DNA from: CAZLNV01 sp964561095
Lineage (GTDB): Bacteria > Bacillota_I > Bacilli_A > RF39 > UBA660
DNA: 40,484 nucleotides
Direction: 5' to 3'
Assembly (NCBI GenBank): GCA_964561095.1
Contig: CAZLNV010000005.1
Span: 1-40,484 of the forward strand
Shown: positions 16,392-24,398 of the stretch, piece after piece
Numbering within the stretch: the first letter of the stretch is position 1
Layout of the letters: each line of letters opens with the position of its first letter
Made by a program: the position numbers and the translations under genes
The notes under the pieces: generated by a model
What the model saw: only the letters and a program-made list of their open reading frames with translations
The model's database searches: none
Told to the model about the DNA's origin: nothing

Positions 16392-17297
16392 TTAAATTTT
16401 CTCAATTATTCTAAGTTTAGCACTCCTGCTTCTACTATTTTCTTCTAATTCTTTTTCACTAGGCACTATTGGCTTTTTAGTAATTAACCTAGCCTTTCTT
16501 TTCATTTCATTTGGTACATAAGGTAAATCCCTACTTTTAGCATCATCATTGCATAGATTATTAAATACTCTTTTTACTATTTTATCTTCTAGAGAATGAA
16601 ATGTAATAACACATAATCTCCCATTTTTATTTAATAGATTAAATGCATCCATTATAGAATCTTCTAATATTTTTAATTCATTGTTAACTTCAATTCTTAT
16701 AGCTTGAAATACTCGTCTTGCTGGATGTGATTTATTTCTATAACTTTCTGGCACACTATTTTTTATAATTTCAGCTAATTCAAGTGTAGTATTAATAGGA
16801 CGATTTTCAACTATATTTTTTGCAATACTTTTAGCATATTTTTCTTCACCATAGACAAAAAATATTTCCGTCAACGCATGGAGTGGATAATTATTTACAA
16901 CTTCGTACGCGCTTAAATTAGCATCCTTATCCATTCTCATATCTAAAGGTGCGTCAGTATGATAACTAAATCCTCTCTCAGGTGTATCAAGTTGTGGGCT
17001 ACTTACCCCCAAGTCAAACATGATACCATCTACTTGTTCATCAATATGATTTTTCATATCCTTAAAGTTAGATTTAATTATTTTAAAATTATTAGAAATT
17101 TTACCAAGTCTAGTTTTACTATATTCTATAGCATCACTATCTTGATCAAAGGCGAATAAGAACCCCTCCCTATTCAGTAACTCCAATACCCCGCTTGAGT
17201 GACCTCCATAGCCTAAAGTTGCATCAATATATTTGCCAGCTGGATTTATTTTTAATCCAGCAAGTACCTCATTATACAAAACACTCTTATGCATCAT
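16392..17297 (-). CDS. rsmH: 16S rRNA m4C1402 methyltransferase RsmH
   Basis: 301 aa. N-terminal 'HKSVLYNEVLAGL', 'DATLGYGGHSSG' (SAM-binding), 'FDLGVSSPQLD', 'RGFSYHTDAPLDMRMD' and 'ITFHSLEDKIVKR' are RsmH (MraW) hallmarks. It methylates N4 of C1402 in the 30S P site. The ATG at 17297 overlaps the mraZ TGA stop (ATGA), so translation is coupled; a second ATG follows immediately at 17294. Confidence 0.97.
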   Translation of the reverse strand: MMHKSVLYNEVLAGLKINPAGKYIDATLGYGGHSSGVLELLNREGFLFAFDQDSDAIEYSKTRLGKISNNFKIIKSNFKDMKNHIDEQVDGIMFDLGVSSPQLDTPERGFSYHTDAPLDMRMDKDANLSAYEVVNNYPLHALTEIFFVYGEEKYAKSIAKNIVENRPINTTLELAEIIKNSVPESYRNKSHPARRVFQAIRIEVNNELKILEDSIMDAFNLLNKNGRLCVITFHSLEDKIVKRVFNNLCNDDAKSRDLPYVPNEMKRKARLITKKPIVPSEKELEENSRSRSAKLRIIEKI

Positions 17298-17725
17298 AAC
17301 TCCACATCGAATAAGTGCTCAGACATTTCTGAAAACTTTGATTCATTTTCTTTGAAAAAGTTATCAAATGAATCCTTATCCCATATTTCTAGTCGTTCAT
17401 TAACGCCAATTATAACGCATTCACGATTTAAATTGGCGTAATGAACTAACGGTGAGGTAATATTGATTCGACCTTGTTTATCGAATTCACATTCAGTGGC
17501 ACCACTTAAGAAAAATCTCATGAAATTTCTGGCGTCCATTTTTGTGAAAGACAAAGATGTTAATTTCTTAACAATAGAATTCCATTCATCTAAAGAATAA
17601 ACAAAAATACATTTATCTAATCCTCTAGTAATAATAAATTTTTCCCCTAATTCACTTCTAAATTTAGAAGGAACTATAAGTCTTCCTTTATCATCAATGT
17701 TATGATGGAACTCTCCGATAAGCAT
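17294..17725 (-). CDS. mraZ: Transcriptional regulator MraZ
   Basis: 143 aa from the ATG at 17725, the standard family length, with GGGGG 7 bases upstream. Two tandem SpoVT/AbrB-like domains, each with the D-x-K/Q-GR core ('NIDDKGRLIVP', 'EFDKQGRINI'). MraZ controls the division and cell wall cluster by binding direct repeats before its own gene; four such boxes are present at 17736-17769. Its TGA stop shows that TGA is not read as Trp. Confidence 0.96.
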   Translation of the reverse strand: MLIGEFHHNIDDKGRLIVPSKFRSELGEKFIITRGLDKCIFVYSLDEWNSIVKKLTSLSFTKMDARNFMRFFLSGATECEFDKQGRINITSPLVHYANLNRECVIIGVNERLEIWDKDSFDNFFKENESKFSEMSEHLFDVEL

Positions 17726-17735
17726 AATTAATCCC

Positions 17736-17769
17736 CCACTTTCTTCCACATAATTCCACTGTCTACCAC
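17736..17769 (-). promoter_or_regulatory. MraZ operator: four GTGG boxes at 10-bp period
   Basis: On the minus strand GTGG occurs at 17766-17769, 17756-17759, 17746-17749 and 17736-17739, one helical turn apart, each usually preceded by A. This is the direct-repeat operator known for MraZ in other bacteria. The boxes start next to the -10 and run to the ribosome site, so binding would block initiation. Confidence 0.85.
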
Positions 17770-17770
17770 T

Positions 17771-17799
17771 ATCTTACTACACGCAAAAAAAAATGTAAA
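17771..17799 (-). promoter_or_regulatory. mraZ promoter
   Basis: TTTACA (17794-17799), 17-bp spacer, TAAGAT (17771-17776). The -35 lies in the right arm of the rpmF terminator stem. Confidence 0.7.
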
Positions 17800-17811
17800 T
17801 ACATTTTTACA
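17785..17811 (-). terminator. Terminator after rpmF
   Basis: A 6-bp stem (TGTAAA 17806-17811, TTTACA 17794-17799) and a run of nine T on the minus strand. The stem is short, so it may be leaky. It ends the yceD-rpmF unit and overlaps the mraZ promoter. Confidence 0.6.
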
Positions 17812-17832
17812 CTTTTTAAAAATTATTTACAC

Positions 17833-18105
17833 TTATTCTTCTTTTTTAGATTCTTTTTTCTTAGAACTCTTTTTTTCTTTTTTAACTTCTTCTACTACTT
17901 CTTTAGTTTCAAGCCCTAAAACATCTTTGCCTTTATAATAACCACATTTAGTACATGCTCTATGTGGAGCTATAGCGGCTTTGCAATTTGGACAAGTAGT
18001 AATAGTTGGTGCATCTTTTTTCAAATGAGTTCTTCTAATTCTCTTTCTAGTTTTACTAATCCTTCTAGCAGGCAATGCGCCAAATAATTGAATGTCTAAT
18101 TTCAT
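17833..18105 (-). CDS. rpmF: 50S ribosomal protein L32 with Prp-like N-terminal leader and Lys/Glu tail
   Basis: 90 aa against about 57-60 usual. The L32 core 'LPARRISKTRKRIRRTHLKK' is preceded by 'MKLDIQLFGA', which looks like the Prp-cleaved leader of L27 (here 'NIQLFA' before SKKG) and is not normal for L32 (usually 'MAVPARR'). The ATG at 18105 is well supported: GGAGG 7 bases upstream (18113-18117) and overlap with the yceD TGA. No good start lies nearer to PARR. A zinc ribbon 'CPNC...CTKC' follows, then a 30-residue Lys/Glu tail from about residue 62. Leader cleavage is inference. Confidence 0.95.
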   Translation of the reverse strand: MKLDIQLFGALPARRISKTRKRIRRTHLKKDAPTITTCPNCKAAIAPHRACTKCGYYKGKDVLGLETKEVVEEVKKEKKSSKKKESKKEE

Positions 18106-18593
18106 TTTCTTTCCTCCATATCTAATAGTTCCTTTAAATCATTTAACTGATTATCACTTTTTAACTTGCCTTCATCAGTTAAACACCATCCATCCCCACT
18201 CTTTTTTATCTTAACATTATCCTTTACGATCCTGTTTGGGATTTCCAGTACAATATTTTCCCACAAAATAGGTAAAATATCAAGTGTATTTGAAACAATT
18301 TTATAATTTTTTTCAAATTCTTCATCATTTCCCACGTTTTCTTCAATATTTATTTCAAATGGATACTCAACATCTTCTAAAGATAATGCACAAGGAAGTA
18401 TCATTATTCCGCTTGCTTTTAACTTTAAACAATAAACATTTTCACCAATATCATTTATCGAACCTTTTAATTCAATTTTACTTAACCTTCTAATATCAGT
18501 ATTTTTGTAATAATCTATAGGTAGTTCTACTTCTTCATCAATATCTATAAATTCTACAAAATTATTTATTAGAGGTAATAAATCTATTTTCAT
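18102..18593 (-). CDS. yceD: YceD/DUF177 family protein
   Basis: 163 aa from the ATG at 18593 (AAGGAGT at 18601-18607, 7 bases upstream; earlier GTG codons lie within or next to that site). Has 'ELKGSINDIGENVYCLKLKASG' and 'LDILPILWENIVLEIP' regions of the DUF177 family (core words quoted), whose genes nearly always precede rpmF and which is linked to 23S rRNA/ribosome assembly. It ends in TGA overlapping the rpmF ATG (ATGA). Confidence 0.9.
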   Translation of the reverse strand: MKIDLLPLINNFVEFIDIDEEVELPIDYYKNTDIRRLSKIELKGSINDIGENVYCLKLKASGIMILPCALSLEDVEYPFEINIEENVGNDEEFEKNYKIVSNTLDILPILWENIVLEIPNRIVKDNVKIKKSGDGWCLTDEGKLKSDNQLNDLKELLDMEERK

Positions 18594-18619
18594 ATTCACC
18601 ACTCCTTTTTATATATAAT

Positions 18620-18647
18620 ATTATACACCATATAAAAAAAACAGCAA
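18620..18647 (-). promoter_or_regulatory. Promoter of yceD-rpmF
   Basis: TTGCTG (18642-18647), 16-bp spacer, TATAAT (18620-18625) on the minus strand, upstream of the yceD ribosome site. Confidence 0.6.
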
Positions 18648-18654
18648 GAATACT

Positions 18655-18804
18655 CTAAGCGCAAATTGTTTCTTTCACTTTAGATTCAGTATCACTCCCA
18701 ATTATGTTTAACTTATTAAGCCTAAAAGTAAATACTAATGTTAATAATACTATGATAAAATAAAATAATATAACTCCTTTATAATTTTTAACTAAATTTT
18801 CCAT
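18655..18804 (-). CDS. 49-aa single-pass membrane microprotein, YneA/SosA-like SOS division inhibitor candidate
   Basis: ATG at 18804 with AAGGAGA 7 bases upstream (18812-18818), stop TAG at 18655. Residues 1-9 are a short basic/polar stretch, 10-27 a membrane helix ('GVILFYFIIVLLTLVFTF'), then a polar tail of about 22 residues ending 'KETICA'. No LysM domain. It is divergent from lexA with a LexA-like box in its promoter, as for yneA in Bacillus and sosA in Staphylococcus, single-pass inhibitors of division induced by DNA damage. The function is inferred from position and topology; sequence alone does not prove it. Confidence 0.65.
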   Translation of the reverse strand: MENLVKNYKGVILFYFIIVLLTLVFTFRLNKLNIIGSDTESKVKETICA

Positions 18805-18829
18805 ACGTGTGTCTCCTTCTTATGTTTTA

Positions 18830-18858
18830 ATGTTAACGCAAATAATTGTTTGTGTCAA
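18830..18858 (-). promoter_or_regulatory. Promoter and LexA-like box of the SOS microprotein
   Basis: TTGACA (18853-18858), 17-bp spacer, TAACAT (18830-18835). The spacer contains CAAAC-AATT-ATTTG (18839-18852), a dyad like the Gram-positive LexA box but with AAAC/TTTG half-sites. Confidence 0.7.
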
Positions 18859-18866
18859 TAAAAAAT

Positions 18867-18906
18867 TAAACATTTGTTTGACAAATTTACATTCGTGTGT
18901 TAAGAT
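18867..18906 (+). promoter_or_regulatory. lexA promoter with LexA-like box
   Basis: TTGACA (18878-18883), 17-bp spacer, TAAGAT (18901-18906). TAAAC-ATTT-GTTTG (18867-18880) overlaps the -35. This is the usual place for autorepression. Confidence 0.7.
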
Positions 18907-18927
18907 TAAAATGAAAGAGATGGTAAA

Positions 18928-19545
18928 ATGGAAAAATTAACTGTGAAGCAAGAAGAAGTTTTAACGACAATTAAAAAATATATTGCTAAAAACGGATATG
19001 CTCCAACTGTTAGAGAACTATGTGAAGAATTAGAGTTGAATAGTCCTGCTACTGTGTTTGTACATTTAAAGCACTTAATTAATAAAGGATATTTATCTCA
19101 AACAAATTCAAAATTTAGAACATTGGAAGTAAAAGTCCCAAATGAGTTTATTAAAAATGATGAAGAAATTGTTAATATTCCTTTATTAGGAAAAATTGCT
19201 GCTGGTAATCCCATTGAGGCAATTGAATATCCCGATGAATATTTAGCTTTACCGGCTAATATGATTCCTAAAAATAAAGAAGTATTTTCTTTAAAAGTTC
19301 AAGGAGAAAGTATGATAAATATAGGTATATATAGTGGGGATGTTGTTATTGTAGAAAGAAATAATACTGCAAAAAATGGAGATCTAGTTGTCGCACTCAA
19401 TGAGCAAAATGAAGCAACATTAAAAACTTTTTATAAAGAAGACGGGTACTTTAGATTACAACCAGAAAATGATTTTATGCCTCCTATTATACTAAAAGAA
19501 GTAACAATATTAGGAAAAGCAATTGCACTTTATAGAAAATTATAG
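18928..19545 (+). CDS. lexA: LexA repressor
   Basis: 205 aa. N-terminal winged helix ('YAPTVRELCEELELNSPATV', residues 24-43), hinge with self-cleavage site A92-G93 ('KIAAGNP'), catalytic S128 ('QGESM') and K166 ('ATLKTF'). It represses SOS genes until RecA filaments trigger cleavage. Divergent from the YneA-like microprotein, as dinR/lexA is from yneA in Bacillus. Ribosome site GAGATGG. Ends in a bidirectional terminator. Confidence 0.97.
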   Translation: MEKLTVKQEEVLTTIKKYIAKNGYAPTVRELCEELELNSPATVFVHLKHLINKGYLSQTNSKFRTLEVKVPNEFIKNDEEIVNIPLLGKIAAGNPIEAIEYPDEYLALPANMIPKNKEVFSLKVQGESMINIGIYSGDVVIVERNNTAKNGDLVVALNEQNEATLKTFYKEDGYFRLQPENDFMPPIILKEVTILGKAIALYRKL

Positions 19546-19551
19546 CAAATG

Positions 19552-19588
19552 AAAAATGAGTAAAATTTATTTACTCATTTTTTTATTT
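19552..19588. terminator. Bidirectional terminator between lexA and the AI-2E transporter gene
   Basis: A 13-bp perfect stem (19552-19564 with 19570-19582), T7 on the plus side and T-rich on the minus side. Confidence 0.85.
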
Positions 19589-20758
19589 GTTTGCATACTC
19601 AAAGAAATTAAATTTTTTATTAAAGAAAACAAATATTATTTTTAATAGCGCCGCTAAAGGTGTTGCTATAATCATTCCTATTATTCCAAAGAAGTATCCA
19701 AATACTAGTAATGATACCAATATAGTTACCGGATGTAAATTCATTTTTTTACCCATAAATAGTGGGGTTAAAAAATTTCCTTCTAATGTTTGAGTTATTA
19801 ATATAAATACTAAAGTTAAAATACCAATTACATTTGATTGAGCAAATCCAACTAATCCCGCAACTGCTGCTCCCATATATGGTCCAATATAAGGAATCAA
19901 ATTAGTAATTGCACACACAAGTGCTATTAATAAAGGTGCCTTTAACCCAATAATTGAAAATCCCAAAAACGAAATTATCATTAGCATTAGTGATAAAACT
20001 AATGTCCCTTTTACATAATCATATACTACTTCACTGATTTGATGTAATAAATCTTGAACTTCACCTTTATATTTTTTAGGTATTAAATTCAAAAATGTTT
20101 TAGACACTTGATCAAAATTAAATAACATATAGAATCCAACTACAAAACTTAATAATATAGTACCTACTCCACTAATCAAACTTGAAACAAAGCTTATTGC
20201 TTTTTGTGGTAAATCTGTTTGAATACCTGTTGCTATATTTTCTATTGATACAAAGAATTGTTCTTTTACATTATCTAAATTTTCCAAACTTAAATCAGAT
20301 ATTTTATCAAAGAAGTTTTCAATCCATACTTTAATATCGCTTAATATAGAGGGTATTGTAGATACAATATCTTTTATTTGATTAGATAATGCTGGTAACA
20401 TGGCTAATGTAAATAAATATAAAAATATTATCAATAAACTAAAAATTAATATAACTGATACAGTTCTGTTTAGCCCTCTTGATGTTAATTTGTTAACTAA
20501 TGGGTTTAGCAGCCAAGCTATAATCATTCCTATAAATAACGGACTTATAACTGATAATATTTTGAAAAATATTGGGATAATTTTAAATTCTTTTATAACT
20601 AAGACTGCAATATACACCAATAAAATCACTAATACTACATAGAGTATTTTTAATATATTGCTTCCTGTTCCCAAAACATTATTTAATTTAGTTACATCTA
20701 ATTTATCAATTATACTTCTAGTATTTTTGATTTTATTTTCACTTTTCTTCTTTTCCAT
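19583..20758 (-). CDS. AI-2E family (PerM/YdbI-type) membrane transporter
   Basis: 391 aa from the ATG at 20758, chosen because GGAG lies 6 bases upstream; the ATG at 20770 has none. About seven to eight membrane segments, a long amphipathic loop (about 125-185) and the conserved C-terminal half 'NLIPYIGPYMGA', 'TQTLEGNFLTPLFMGKKMNLHP', 'GIIGMIIATPLAAL' typical of the AI-2E exporter family. Members have been linked to AI-2 export, sodium/proton exchange and unknown tasks; the substrate cannot be told here. Confidence 0.9.
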   Translation of the reverse strand: MEKKKSENKIKNTRSIIDKLDVTKLNNVLGTGSNILKILYVVLVILLVYIAVLVIKEFKIIPIFFKILSVISPLFIGMIIAWLLNPLVNKLTSRGLNRTVSVILIFSLLIIFLYLFTLAMLPALSNQIKDIVSTIPSILSDIKVWIENFFDKISDLSLENLDNVKEQFFVSIENIATGIQTDLPQKAISFVSSLISGVGTILLSFVVGFYMLFNFDQVSKTFLNLIPKKYKGEVQDLLHQISEVVYDYVKGTLVLSLMLMIISFLGFSIIGLKAPLLIALVCAITNLIPYIGPYMGAAVAGLVGFAQSNVIGILTLVFILITQTLEGNFLTPLFMGKKMNLHPVTILVSLLVFGYFFGIIGMIIATPLAALLKIIFVFFNKKFNFFEYANK

Positions 20759-20814
20759 ATTGAACTCCATTCTATGCTAATTATAGCACATTGATGTTTT
20801 AAAAAAAAGTCCTT

Positions 20815-20937
20815 TTAAGAACTCTTTTTAATTGACTCTGCTTTTGTTTTTTTTAATGCTTTCATAATATCTTTATTATATTTTGTACATAAGTACCCTA
20901 CGCCTGCACCCATACCCATTAAAAGCATACTTTTCAT
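20815..20937 (-). CDS. 40-aa microprotein, unknown
   Basis: Small frame starting 'MKSMLLMGMGAGVGYLC' followed by a Lys-rich tail. The glycine-rich start could enter the membrane. AAAGGAG lies about 17 bases upstream of the ATG, too far to be ideal; a GTG in frame lies nearly on top of it. It sits between recD2 and the AI-2E transporter. Coding status uncertain. Confidence 0.5.
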   Translation of the reverse strand: MKSMLLMGMGAGVGYLCTKYNKDIMKALKKTKAESIKKSS

Positions 20938-20996
20938 TAATTTTATAGTTCCCACTCTCCTTTAGTATTATTATTTCCTACTAAATAATTTTTATA

Positions 20997-23141
20997 CTAA
21001 AGTAAACTTTTCAAATTAGTTATTCTTTTTAGTGAATAATTTGATTTTATTGAATAATTAAAGTTTTCCTTTTTTCCAATAATTATCAAACTCTTTTTTG
21101 CCCTTGTACATCCTGTATAAATTAATTTATTATAAAACATCCTTTTATGAGCATTGGCAAGTATTACTACCACATTATCATATTCACTACCTTGAGATTT
21201 ATGAATACTTATAGCGTATGATAAACTTATCTTATCAAAATTATCGGATTCATATTTCACAATATTCCCATTAAAATTAATTTCTAAACTCTTATTGGGA
21301 TAAGTACACACTTTCTCAATATAACCAATATCCCCATTGTAAATATTATTATCCACATCGTTAACAAGTTGTATTACCTTGTCTCCTTCTCTATATATTG
21401 TATTCGATAAAACTATTTCGGTTTTTTCTTCACTATAAGGATTAAAAATATTTTGCATAATATTATTTAAATTATCTATTCCATTTTGTCCTTTATACAT
21501 TGGAACCAAAACTTGAAATTCATCTAAAGACATGTTATTTTTCTTTATCTTATTACAAATAGTATTTAGATATTCAATAATATTTTCATCATTTGAATCA
21601 ATAAATTTAAAGTCATTATAACTTTCTATATCTTCGAATTCTTGTTTGTTTTTTATTCTATCAGCTAATATGTTTATGTATGATGACTCATTGGTTCTAT
21701 AAATGTTATATAGATATTGTTTTTTTATTGATTCGCTATTTAACAAATCATATAAAATATTCCCCGGATTTATACTAGGCAATTGATTAGCATCACCCAC
21801 TAAAATAAGTTTAACAGTGTCATTAAGTGCGGCGAGTAAAGACGAGAACAGAAATATATCTACCATACTAAATTCATCAATTATAACAATCTTTGCTATA
21901 CTTTTATTATATTCATTTAATCCAAAGGTACCATCTTCTTTATTCCATTTTAAAAATTTATGTAAAGTGTATGATGAAATCCCAACGCTTTCGCTCATCC
22001 TTTTTGCACTTCTTCCCGTTGGAGCTAATAACACAATGCTTTTTTTATCTTCATAATAATCAACTATGCCCTTTATAATGGTTGTTTTACCTGTACCAGG
22101 CCCTCCACTTATAATGAATAAATTGTTAATTATACTCTCTCTTATCGCACTTTTTTGTTCTTCATTCAAAATAATGTTATTTTTATTTTCAAATGTTTTT
22201 AAATGCTTTCTCATCTTTAAAGGTTTTTCTTCGCTCTTTGTTTTATTGAATATATTTATCTTGTTAGCAATAGAAGCTTCCGTTTCATAAAAGTAGTTCA
22301 ACATAAGATAATCATTAAATTCATATATTTTATATTGCTCAATTAAATTTTTAACATATAATTTGAAGCTTGATAGTTTAAAATCATTTTCAAAATACTT
22401 CAAAACTTCTATATATATTTCTTCTTTACTAGCCAAAGTATTTCCGGTTTTGTAGCAAATATTCTTTATAGAATACATTATAATATTTTCTATTCTCAAA
22501 TCACTATTAGTATCATTATATTTTTTATAAATAGCGTCTACTTTATCAAAATCCATTATATTAGTCAAAATATACAAATTATTTTTTAGTATATCTTCTA
22601 AATTCAATTTATAATTTTTAATAATTTTTATACTTTCATTAACACTAAAACCCATTTTTGTTAAATTAGAAATAAGCACTTCTTCTTCTGTTAATGAATT
22701 CAATTTTTCATACAAATTATTTGCAAGTCTAACACTTATACCACCCACTTCACTAAGCAAATTTGGATTCCCTTTTATTATTTTTATAGTTTTTTCACCA
22801 AATTTATCAACTATTTTTTTAGCAAGTTTTAATCCTATTCCTTTAAAATAGCCACTGCCTAAGTATGATATTATTTCATCATTAGTAGATGGATTAACTA
22901 TTTCATATTCATTAACATTAAATTGGATTCCATATTTTGGATGATTAACTAAAGAACCGTAAAACTTATAGTTTAATTCTGTATTAAGATTATTAAAATT
23001 ACCAACAAAAGATATAGTATGATTTAAATATTCTTCATATTTTTCATCAGAAATTTCTCTCACTTTAAAAATTCCTACTTTGTAGGAATTAGTATTCTCA
23101 TATATAATTCTTCTAACATTACCAACTATAAAATCTTTCAT
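20997..23141 (-). CDS. recD2: RecD2-type ATP-dependent DNA helicase
   Basis: 714 aa SF1B helicase. N-terminal OB-like and helix-hairpin-helix regions (about 1-230; 'GSGYFKGIGLKLAKKIVDKFG'), Walker A 'GGPGTGKTT' (346-354), Walker B 'IVIIDEFSMVD' (about 418), 'LVGDANQLPSINPG', and a C-terminal 'SYAISIHKSQGSEYD' plus 'YTGCTRAKKSL'. RecD2 works without RecBC in replication-fork and mismatch repair. Ten bases separate it from mtaB upstream. Confidence 0.95.
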   Translation of the reverse strand: MKDFIVGNVRRIIYENTNSYKVGIFKVREISDEKYEEYLNHTISFVGNFNNLNTELNYKFYGSLVNHPKYGIQFNVNEYEIVNPSTNDEIISYLGSGYFKGIGLKLAKKIVDKFGEKTIKIIKGNPNLLSEVGGISVRLANNLYEKLNSLTEEEVLISNLTKMGFSVNESIKIIKNYKLNLEDILKNNLYILTNIMDFDKVDAIYKKYNDTNSDLRIENIIMYSIKNICYKTGNTLASKEEIYIEVLKYFENDFKLSSFKLYVKNLIEQYKIYEFNDYLMLNYFYETEASIANKINIFNKTKSEEKPLKMRKHLKTFENKNNIILNEEQKSAIRESIINNLFIISGGPGTGKTTIIKGIVDYYEDKKSIVLLAPTGRSAKRMSESVGISSYTLHKFLKWNKEDGTFGLNEYNKSIAKIVIIDEFSMVDIFLFSSLLAALNDTVKLILVGDANQLPSINPGNILYDLLNSESIKKQYLYNIYRTNESSYINILADRIKNKQEFEDIESYNDFKFIDSNDENIIEYLNTICNKIKKNNMSLDEFQVLVPMYKGQNGIDNLNNIMQNIFNPYSEEKTEIVLSNTIYREGDKVIQLVNDVDNNIYNGDIGYIEKVCTYPNKSLEINFNGNIVKYESDNFDKISLSYAISIHKSQGSEYDNVVVILANAHKRMFYNKLIYTGCTRAKKSLIIIGKKENFNYSIKSNYSLKRITNLKSLL

Positions 23142-23150
23142 ACATTTATT

Positions 23151-24398
23151 TTAACACTTATATTTTATATTATAAACATTGTTTAAGATATATTTTCCTT
23201 TTATTTTAAATTCTATATAATTTGATGAATACCCATAATAGTATCCATTTTCATATTTTTCTAATAATACTTCTAATTTTTTATTATTAAATTTACTTTC
23301 GTATTCCTTTTTTAGTTTATCAGATAATTCAATTAATTCTTTTGTTCTTTGCTTTTTTACACTTTCTTCAACTTTGTTTTCCATTTTCGAAGAAGGAGTT
23401 CCATATCTATCAGAGTATGGAAATACATGTATTTTTGAAAACTTTATTTTATTACAAAATTCTAATGTCTCGTTAAACATTTCATCAGTTTCACCAGGAA
23501 ACCCGACTATTACATCTGTGGTTATTGAAATATCTGGGTTAATATTTCTAATTTTATTAACAATATTTTCAAAATACTCTGTATCATACTTTCGATTCAT
23601 AGATTTAAGAATTGCATTAGATCCACTTTGCAGTGGCAGATGCAAATGTGAAGCTATTTTAGGATGTGAGAGTAAACTTATTATTTTGTCATTCATTTCA
23701 GCCAGTTCAATTGAACTAATTCTAATCCTATTCAATTTTTCTATTTCCAGTAGTTCTATTAGCAAACTAAATAAATCTGTATTAATATCACTGCCATATT
23801 GTCCGGTATGTATGCCGGTTAATACTATTTCTTTATATCCATTATTTACTAAAGTTTCTGCTTCTTCAATCACTTTATTCTTATTTTTACTTCTAACATT
23901 TCCCCTTACATATGGAATTACACAATAATTACAAAAGTTATTACATCCATCTTCTATTTTTATAAATGCTCTTGTATGATTTTCTAAATGAGTAATCTCC
24001 ATATCCTCAAAAGGTTGATAGTCCATGTTGTAAAATTTTATTATTTTGTCTTTTTTAATTAAATATTTTTCCAGATATTCTATTATTTTACTTTTATCTT
24101 TATTTCCCAGTATTATATCCGCTTCTATGTCAAGTTCTTTATTGGTATTATATATGTTTTGCGTATAACAACCCACTGCAATAACTATTGAATCTTTATT
24201 ATTTTTTCTAATGCTTTTTATAGTTTTTTTACTTTTTTTATCACTTTCATTAGTCACTGTACAAGTATTTATTACATAAACTGATGCATTTTCACTCACC
24301 AATTTATATCCAGAATTCAAAAAAAGACTTATGATATATTCACTTTCATAAGCATTTACTTTACAACCTAAATTTTTTACACAAACACTTTTATCCAT
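23151..24398 (-). CDS. mtaB: tRNA t6A37 methylthiotransferase MtaB
   Basis: 415 aa from the ATG at 24398 (TTG at 24404 is the longer option). N-terminal UPF0004 domain with Cys ligands in 'NLGCKVN', 'NTCTVTN' and 'GCYTQ'; radical-SAM cluster 'GCNNFCNYCVIPYVRG'; C-terminal TRAM-like domain. It converts t6A to ms2t6A at position 37 of ANN-decoding tRNAs. Start overlaps the end of the upstream acidic membrane protein gene by 8 bases. Confidence 0.95.
   Translation of the reverse strand: MDKSVCVKNLGCKVNAYESEYIISLFLNSGYKLVSENASVYVINTCTVTNESDKKSKKTIKSIRKNNKDSIVIAVGCYTQNIYNTNKELDIEADIILGNKDKSKIIEYLEKYLIKKDKIIKFYNMDYQPFEDMEITHLENHTRAFIKIEDGCNNFCNYCVIPYVRGNVRSKNKNKVIEEAETLVNNGYKEIVLTGIHTGQYGSDINTDLFSLLIELLEIEKLNRIRISSIELAEMNDKIISLLSHPKIASHLHLPLQSGSNAILKSMNRKYDTEYFENIVNKIRNINPDISITTDVIVGFPGETDEMFNETLEFCNKIKFSKIHVFPYSDRYGTPSSKMENKVEESVKKQRTKELIELSDKLKKEYESKFNNKKLEVLLEKYENGYYYGYSSNYIEFKIKGKYILNNVYNIKYKC

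Noticed and set aside
17294..18104. Possible mycoplasma-type code (TGA read as Trp), suggested by the AT-rich reduced look
   Set aside because: mraZ and yceD end at TGA exactly overlapping the next gene's ATG, and Trp codons in proteins are TGG.
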